DNA of 64,000 bases, taken from Diabrotica undecimpunctata. Lineage: Eukaryota; Arthropoda; Insecta; Coleoptera; Chrysomelidae. Shown piece by piece: positions 57,720-64,000 of this stretch (positions are counted from its first letter, which is position 1; the number at the start of each line of letters is the position of its first letter). The stretch spans positions 18,111,235 through 18,175,234 of the forward strand of contig NC_092813.1 of NCBI RefSeq assembly GCF_040954645.1, read 5' to 3'. Below the pieces are notes generated by a model. It saw only the letters and a program-made list of their open reading frames with translations, was not told the origin of the DNA and did not search any database. Both the position numbers and the translations under genes were made by a program.

Positions 57720-59920
57720 GAAAAACTAACTACGTAAGAAAGGATACCAGTAGAGGGGCGTGGACGGAAGATGCACTAATACAAGCGGTTCATGCGGTGG
57801 AAAATAAAGAAATGCGTGTCAATGCTGCTACTAAAGCTTATCAAATTCCTAAGACCACTCCTAAAAGAAGGATTAAAAAACAAAAGTTCACGTAGGACGG
57901 CTTAGGGTTTTCCTCCATTTTAGGAAGAGTAAATGAACAGAAGTGCAAAGACTTAGATGGGCTGGACACATTGCTAGGATGTCAGATCACGAATACACCA
58001 AGAAATTAACATTTTCAAAACCAGCGGGCACAAGAAGCAGAGGACGACCACGAATGAGATGGATTGATGATGTGGAAGAAGACCTACAGATTCTAGGGGT
58101 TAGAAGATGGAGGGAAGTGGCCAGGAATCGACAGGAGTGGCGACTCCTTTGTGAGCAGGCCAAGATCCACAACGGATTGTCGAGCCACTTATGATGATGA
58201 TGATGAAATGAACTGAAGATTGTAGGCCACATAAAAAAGTTACAAGCTCATGGGTTTACTCCTTGCATGGATTCAGGGAGAAGCATGGCGTTTGAAGTTG
58301 CTGAAGAGCTAAATCTACCTCACAAATTTAACAAGGAAACTAGAAAAGCTGGTTATGATTGGCTAAACTCTTTTCTTTTAAGAAATCCTACTCTTACTAT
58401 AAGAAAATCAGAAGGTGTATCTGTATCCTGAGCTAAGGGAATGAACACGAGGTGTGTGGAAGAGTACTTTAAGTTACTAGAAAGTATTATTTTGGAAAAC
58501 AATTTGGTTGAAAAGACTGGGCACATTCTTAACATGGAGAAACCGGGCTTCAACTGAACAAAAAGCCAAAAAATGTTGTTGCCATTAAAGGTTCCAAAAA
58601 TGTAACTTCTATTAAGTCAGGGGAAAAGAGTGAAATCGTTTCTGTTCTAGCTTGTGCTAGCGCTGAAGGTACATTTCTTCCCCCATACTGCATAATGAAG
58701 GGCAAGAACTTAAAAGTTGAGTTCATGGACGGGATGCCTCCTGGCTCAGTTGTAAAAATGTCACAAAAATCTTCTTATGTCACTAATGAAACTTTTCTGC
58801 ACTGGTTAAAAAGTCATTTCCAACCTAGAAAACCAGCCAGGAAAGTACTTTTCTTACTTGTAGGTCACACTTCACACACCAGTTCCTTGGAAGTCCTAGT
58901 GTACACGGAGCAAGAAGGAATCATTTTGTTGAACATTCCACTCCATACTTTGCACTGGCTACAACCTTTGGATTGATCCGTTTTCAAATCAAGTCCTACT
59001 TTTATATTACTTGTAATTATTTCATTAAAAACAATCCATCCAGAAAGATCAATCGTCTGCAGTTTGGAAAACTTCTCAACTCTGCATGGAAAAAGCTACA
59101 GTTGTACAAAACGGTGAGAGTGGATTTCAAGCTTGTGGCATAGTCCCTCTAGATATGTCTGTCATACCAGCCTACGCCTACCTAGAGCCCAATTCCAAGT
59201 ATTGGCGCACACTCTCGCTAGTGCACCAACCGGCGAGGTTGATGCTGTTGCCTCCAATGCAGAACTTATCGGCCAACACGTCAATATTGTAACTAATGTG
59301 CCAACAAGTAATACTGTTGATTCTTTTGTCTCCTGTGCAGTATGAAGAACTCAATTTGATCTTGCTAGTATTACCAGTACTTCTAGTAGCCTTACACTGT
59401 CAAAAATGACTCCTTCTAAACTTCTAGAACATATATCACCCATCCCTTCTCTCATGCAGAAAGTAACCGTTAAGAGATGTTTGACGACTGTTTCGAAAAT
59501 ATTAAATTCAGCTCAGAACATTTCTGTTGTTGAAAAAAGAAAGGCAGTTGAGCAAGCATTGAAAGATAAACAAAAAAAAGAAAAAGAAACAAGATCAACT
59601 GAAACAAAAAATTCAATAAAAAAAAGTTTCTCAAGCCAAAAAAGGAACCATCTAGCAAAGTGACACAGTTTAAAAGTTCAGACTCAGAAAGCTATGATTC
59701 TACAGATCTAGTCCAAGATGACGGTATGTCAGTAGAAGAATGGGATAAAGATGAATGTGTGGGATGTGGAGAGGCTTACAATGAAACTACAAAAAAAGGA
59801 GACTGGGTGAAGTGTGTACAGTGTTCTCAGTGGTTTCATGAAGGTTGTTCTAGTTTTGAAGTAAAATGTGACTTGCGGTACCAGGGAAATAATGTCACAA
59901 AAAGGGAAGTTTCCCATTAA
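57720..59920 (+). pseudogene. pogo/Tigger DDE transposase, decayed, with C-terminal zinc finger
   Basis: The first coding piece follows an acceptor-like TTGTTTCAG at 57720: NYVRKDTSRGAWTEDALIQA and AATKAYQIPKTTPKRRIKKQ, a Psq-type helix-turn-helix. After the RTE insertion: LKIVGHIKKLQAHGFTPC (58213) and YDWLNSFLLRNPTLTIRKSE (58352), a CENP-B-like second DNA-binding domain. DDE core: NMEKPGF (~58530; family N-x-D-E-T-G-F), KGKNLKVEFMDGMPPGS (58700), LLVGHTSH (58855; the Asp of the usual D-G-H is absent) and TLHWLQPLD (58950). The C-terminal part has SGFQACGIVPLD (59110) and a PHD-like finger ECVGCGEAYNETTKKGDW with CVQCSQWFHEGC (59755-59850). Frameshifts and lost catalytic acids make it inactive. 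Confidence 0.88.
57939..58205 (+). mobile_element. RTE-type LINE 3' tail inserted in the pogo transposase
   Basis: A 5'-truncated LINE end coding LRWAGHIARMSDHEYTKKL, RSRGRPRMRWIDDVEEDLQI and RREVA-like residues to a stop, then (TGATGA)n. This is the classic C-terminal block and microsatellite-like tail of RTE-like elements. It is flanked by an 8-bp target duplication, AAATGAAC (57931-57938 and 58206-58213). Removing it restores continuity of the transposase reading. Confidence 0.92.
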
Positions 59921-60061
59921 TAGAAAGATTGTGGACAAGAAAGCAAAAGAATAGACTTGTTTGTTTTTTTATTTGGTTATTGTAATATTTATTATTATGT
60001 AAAATATACATATTTTTTACTTTATGCTTGGTTTGTAGTAATTGATCCTACTTTTTACCCC

Positions 60062-60303
60062 TGGTCCATCTTTCCCAAGCTACTGGTCCATCTCACCCAG
60101 ACACGTCCGGGTGACATGGACCATGCAAAGTTTTGGAAAAACTGCAATGTAGCCTTTAGAATAATATTCAATTAGAAAGTAAACTCTTAAGGGTACAAAA
60201 CTAAATTTTTTACCAAACGCTTAAATAATAATGTTAATAAGTTGACAAATATAATTTTAGTGAGCGTTCAAAGAAATGTGGTCCAACTCTCCCGGACTTA
60301 CCC
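60062..60303 (+). promoter_or_regulatory. Right subterminal repeats of the pogo element
   Basis: TGGTCCATCTTTCCC (60062), TGGTCCATCTCACCC (60084), GGGTGACATGGACCATG (60109, inverse) and the terminal GTGGTCCAACTCTCCCGG (~60279) mirror the left subterminal motifs. Confidence 0.75.
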
Positions 60304-60455
60304 TATAAATTTTATTTATTAACATATTGATTATATTAAACATTTGTAATAAGTAGGTCAGACAGAATGAAATTGTTATCAACAAATTTTTTGGAACCAA
60401 AGAGACAGAATACTAATACCAAAATATAAAAAATAACAATCAAAATTATAAATAT

Positions 60456-61620
60456 TTATTGCACATCCTCTAAGCTGTTATCTTTATTTTGGAATTGTGT
60501 GCAAATAACAACAGCAACAGAATGATCCTTGCAGACTGATACAAATGATCTGAGACAAATGCTGCATGTTATCGTTGTAGTCCGATTTTTTTGTCTACCA
60601 CAAGAAAAACATTTTCTTCGTACTTTTGCTGGTGGTTCGTCATTCCGTTGAGCTATTTGATGCCGCTTATATGTGTTTAAAAAAAGTCTTATATTGGATG
60701 GCAAAGTATTTATTTCAGCTCGTTCTGAAAGATGTGGTTACATCAATTATATTGCTAATAATTTTAAAAAATTTCTTTTAAAGTTGGTTGGACTTTTAAA
60801 GTGAGCAAAATTATATAGTAATTGACTAATTATTCCTGCCACATTCAACATCTGAAAAAATATAACTAAAGGCTACCTATGGGTACGTCTTGACACTGAA
60901 TACGCAGAGCACATTTTATCTACGGTGTCAGTGCCACCTTTGTGAGAATTATAGTCCATAATAATGTTGGGCTTAATATTAACCTAATCTGTAGAGGAAT
61001 TTATTATAATGGATCGTGGAAAGAAAAATAACCGCTCCGTTCTTTTTTGGAACAAACGATACAAGTGTAGCTTCCTGTTAAAACCCAAAAAGAGATAAAC
61101 TTTCTATTTGTTTTTAATTGTTTAAAAAAATTTTTGGGATCTCCTTTTTATTTTTTTTTTATTGTTTCAACTATTAAAGTCTTTTTTTTTAAGATCTGTT
61201 GCTAACTTTTAACTGGTGTACCTATTAGCACAAGTTAGATTGCGGTTTTTTCCGTTCCATTTTTCAACCAGTCGTTGTGTAATATCCTCTGGCATATTAG
61301 ATTTTTTGTAAGGCCCATCTGGCTGCTGCCACAGTACAACTCGATACCGGTCACATAAAATATTTGTGAGTTACACAATACGAATGCTTTTATCCCATAT
61401 TTTGCTAGCAATACGTTTTATCCCATATTTTGCGTATTTGGAACATTATTGTAAAAAGCTAAAAAGAAATAAGCATTTCGTCAATTGTTAAATGTTCACC
61501 TAATATGTAGCTGTTATAACAATTGTCGAAAAAGCGGTCCAGCATAAATCATTTAGGGCAAGTTTGTCAGCAGCTTTTCTTTAAACTCTTGTATCTTTAT
61601 TGTCAAACCTAATGGCATAT
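60456..61620 (-). pseudogene. piggyBac-like transposase 2, decayed
   Basis: Minus-strand reading: DNKDTRVQRKAADKLA (~61605), HLTIDEMLISF (~61490, first catalytic Asp kept), RYRVVLWQQPDG/ELYCGS (~61345), MPEDITQRLVEKWNGKNRN (~61290), NIIMDYNSHKGGTDTVDKMC (~60975, third Asp kept), SAYSVSRRTHR, and a C-terminal Cys-rich module KCFSCGRQKNRTTTITCSIC with an SVCKDHS end (~60620-60530), stop at 60456. The C-terminal ~170 codons are nearly open; upstream it has many frameshifts. It is clearly distinct from the piggyBac copy at 53 kb. Confidence 0.85.
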
Positions 61621-62394
61621 AAGAGAAATAAAAATCGGTTGCAGCTTATGCAAGCTCTGAAAATTTCTGAGCCTGTTCCATCAGTTGTCCACAATTGAAG
61701 CGTTTATTTGAAGAACAACACATGTCCATTTTTTGCAAATTTGACTTTATATGTTGTTCGAATAGAATAGTTGTTTCTTTATCGATCTCACACATTCCGT
61801 TGTGTAAAAATACCAGATGTCCGGAGTAAACTATATAGAAAATTCGAATACTTTTAGAAAAACAACAGATGTCCATGCGGTTTGTTTTAAAAACAACACT
61901 TGTCTCATCTGACCATAGTCAACGGTCATCGCTAAGCGTGAATAATCTTGTCTATAAATTTATCAGTTGTGTGCGTTCTTTGTTATTAACAGGTGATGTT
62001 TGTTTTTTTTTGTATTAGAAAAATAGTTCAGCATGGTGGAAACTGTTTAACACAATACGTCTAATGTTATAGCTGACAGCATTTGTGAAATTTGAACTAC
62101 AGATCAACCAAGAAAACAACAAAAGAAAAAAGTATCGAAAGGAAACCATAAAGCAACCTAAATTACATAGAGTTGCTCACAAAACGCATACAGATGATAA
62201 GGATGTTTTGGTCCGAATAACAGGAAATGACTGTAGATAAGTTTTTCCATAATAACAAGTCGTTTTCTCAATGCTTATGACTTTAGTCTTGGTTTTAGGT
62301 GTAAACGTTACCGATTCTTCTTTGTAATAACACAGGAACAACGTTCTGACTTACTGAATATGTTTAATAATATAAAGACCAACATAGGAGCAGG
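61621..62394. other. Unassigned region with short minus-strand ORF
   Basis: A 76-codon minus-strand frame at 61646-61876 (with CSSNKRFNCGQLMEQAQKFS) may be decayed coding sequence upstream of piggyBac 2, but no domain is recognisable. The rest holds nothing I can identify. Confidence 0.35.
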
Positions 62395-63603
62395 ATTCAT
62401 ATTTATCAAGCCTCATTAGCTATACTCCTGTCCAGAGACGACTCAGTTATACTCCACAAGCTGCTTTACCTAACCACAGTACTACTAGTGACAGTGGAAA
62501 TGAAGATACAAACAAAGCTCGTCATCAACAAGGTCCACCACATGTAGCTTCTTTTATGTATAGAATTCGACTACCGGGAAAAGACGTAAGTATTTTTGCC
62601 AAATCTCTTCGTAGTATTTTTGGTGTTACTGAATTGCAGATCCGTCGAATTTGAGTGGATGTTCTACAAAAGATGCCCAAGGCAAGCATACAAATAGGCC
62701 TAAGAAGACACACCCTGTTGATATAGAAAACATAATAGTTCACATTTCTTCATTCAAAGGCCGCCAAAGTCATTATATATGGAGACTGGACAAAAAGAAA
62801 ATGTATCTACCATCAGAGTTAAATGTTAAAAATATGTACAGAACCAAAGATCTTCACCCATAGTCTAAGGTTTATTACTTTGTTTATTATAAAATATTTC
62901 AAAAGAGTGGCCAAACGTGGTCAAAATTAAGTAACCTCCATGATATTTCATTATCTAAGAGATCGTATACTCGGTAAAATTAATGAAATATGTTTTTTCT
63001 CTGATGGTTGCCCGGGTCAGAACAAAAACTACATCTTTATCCACTTTTCATATATTCTGGTGCATGTACTAACATTAGTATCAGAGATAACACATGTATA
63101 CCCAATATGAGGACATTTATACGTACCTTGCGATAGTGAGTTTAGTCACATATCTCGTGCAAAAAAAAAGTAGTTGTTGATGTTCCAGAAGAATGATATG
63201 GTCTTATTCGGCAGTCAAGGTCTATTCTCCATTTAAATTGGTTCATACTGGAAAAGAAACTGACTTATTTTTTATGGACGAAAGTTTTCAGAATTTATTC
63301 TTAAATAATCCAAAACCAATAATTTTATTGAAACCAGGAAGAATGTATCAAATATCTAAGAAGTATTTTAAACAAGTTTTAATACGTTAAAGTTATGGCC
63401 CATGGACGTTACACACCATAACTAGAAAACCAACGCCAAAACAAATAACTCAAATACCGAATAAAGCGAAAAATAAAATAAGTCAATCAAAGTTTAGCGA
63501 TCTAATGGAATTAACTAAATATCTCAAGAATCTTCTTAATAAAGAATTTTATCTTAATCTAGAGCTAGAAGCCGGAGAACCAAGGACCATACTCCAGTCG
63601 TAG
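62395..63603 (+). pseudogene. Decayed member of the multicopy gene family, copy 2
   Basis: Plus-strand reading: QGPPHVASFMYRIRLPGKDV and FAKSLRSIFGVTELQIRRI (~62530-62650), GKHTNRPKKTHPVDIENIIV and HISSFKGRQSHYIWRLDKKK with MYLPSELNVKNMYRT (62680-62850), FSDGCPGQNKNYIFIHFSYI (~62998), a DSEFSHISRAKKK segment (~63128), VYSPFKLVHTGKETDLFFMD (63220), ILLKPGRMYQISKKYFKQVL (63325), YGPWTLHTITRKPTPKQI (63393), ending near LEAGEPRTILQS at ~63603. It shares order and motifs with 49320-51081 (RGKH...NR/SN, SF...SHY, SDG-GGQ/PGQ-x-KN) but is a divergent subfamily. Several frameshifts; no obvious introns kept. Confidence 0.6.
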
Positions 63604-64000
63604 AACCTATTTAGCGATGATAATAGTAGTGGTGGCAAACAGACATCATAGAATTTTTTGTCATTTCTACGACAATTCATTTTTCAATAGATTTTGCTAA
63701 GTTTTAACTGATTTTTGTTTAATATATCTATAAAAATAAGAAATCAACATGCACAATTATTTTGATATCCACATTTCTTCCAATGAACATCTTAGTAAAA
63801 GTAACATTTGAAATAAATTGAAGCTGGGCAATTTTTCTTGATTTGCCAAAATTTTAAGTTTTGGACAAGTGTTGTTTTTCAAATAAACACTTCAATTCCA
63901 AAAACTGTGTGTGAGCTTGTTTTATAAGCCCAGGTAAAACAAAAGTCCTATAGTTGCCATAATTCCAGATTTGGTTATATTTTTGGCGTCTCTTTCGCGA
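63604..64000. other. Unassigned 3' end of window
   Basis: No gene or repeat recognised after the second family copy. Confidence 0.4.

Larger units (their letters stand above)
57210..60303 (+). mobile_element. pogo/Tigger-type DNA transposon with complete ends
   Basis: GGGTAAGTCCGGGAGAG at 57210 is the inverse of CTCTCCCGGACTTACCC at the right end (60287-60303), and TA flanks both (57208-57209, 60304-60305). Between them lies a decayed Tigger-type transposase gene carrying an RTE-tail insertion (57939-58205). Length is 3.09 kb including that insertion. Confidence 0.93.

Overview
This 64-kb window is AT-rich, gene-poor eukaryotic DNA, almost certainly from an arthropod and most likely an insect; a beetle is plausible but that is only an impression from the transposon families. 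The evidence is the mix present: Ty3/gypsy and several non-LTR retrotransposons, piggyBac, pogo/Tigger, an IS630-Tc1-mariner transposase, a long-TIR DDE transposon, long (TA)n microsatellites and a large satellite array. I see no convincing intact single-copy host gene. The only possible non-transposon genes are two decayed copies of an intron-containing multicopy family near 49-51 kb and 62-63.6 kb.

Layout. 1-0.6 kb: long foldback palindrome. 1.03-9.34 kb: full-length Ty3/gypsy element with 1.46-kb LTRs about 1% diverged, gag intact and pol broken by two frame changes, lying in a (TA)n tract. 9.4-13.9 kb: minus-strand APE-type non-LTR element (ORF1 open, ORF2 broken) between two (TA)n tracts. 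14-17.4 kb: no genes, a 173-bp triplet repeat, and a 1.4-kb LTR-like block whose diverged relative lies at 24.06-26.0 kb. 17.4-24 kb: a Jockey/R1-like LINE split by a 5.3-kb DNA transposon with ~740-bp terminal inverted repeats and a broken DDE transposase. 26-30 kb: a foldback repeat, an intact 465-aa DD82E transposase, and a 635-bp MITE with perfect TIRs. 30-35.2 kb: nearly complete I-type LINE (minus) with zinc knuckles, endonuclease, RT and RNase H. 35.2-36.5 kb: a decayed plus-strand LINE tail.

36.5-45.6 kb is a satellite array built from two related ~400-bp subunits (A and B). It is interrupted by a 2-kb minus-strand LINE, which itself carries an 85-bp retrotransposed tail with a 13-bp target duplication. 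46.7 kb has a 5' tRNA-His-like fragment. 47.1-48.6 kb carries ~555-bp tandem units, two of which contain a 42-nt exon-like segment with splice signals. A 93-nt exon at 48.9 kb joins in phase to the decayed gene at 49.3-51.1 kb.

51.9-56 kb: a decayed piggyBac element, with part of it duplicated alongside as a copy carrying a 1.25-kb deletion. 57.2-60.3 kb: a complete-ended pogo/Tigger element with many subterminal binding-site-like repeats and an RTE tail inserted in its transposase. 60.4-61.9 kb: a second, different piggyBac transposase relic (minus). 62.4-63.6 kb: the second copy of the multicopy gene family.

Together the window reads as a nested transposon graveyard. The order of several insertions can be read directly: Jockey-like LINE before DNA transposon; satellite before LINE before RTE tail; pogo before RTE tail.
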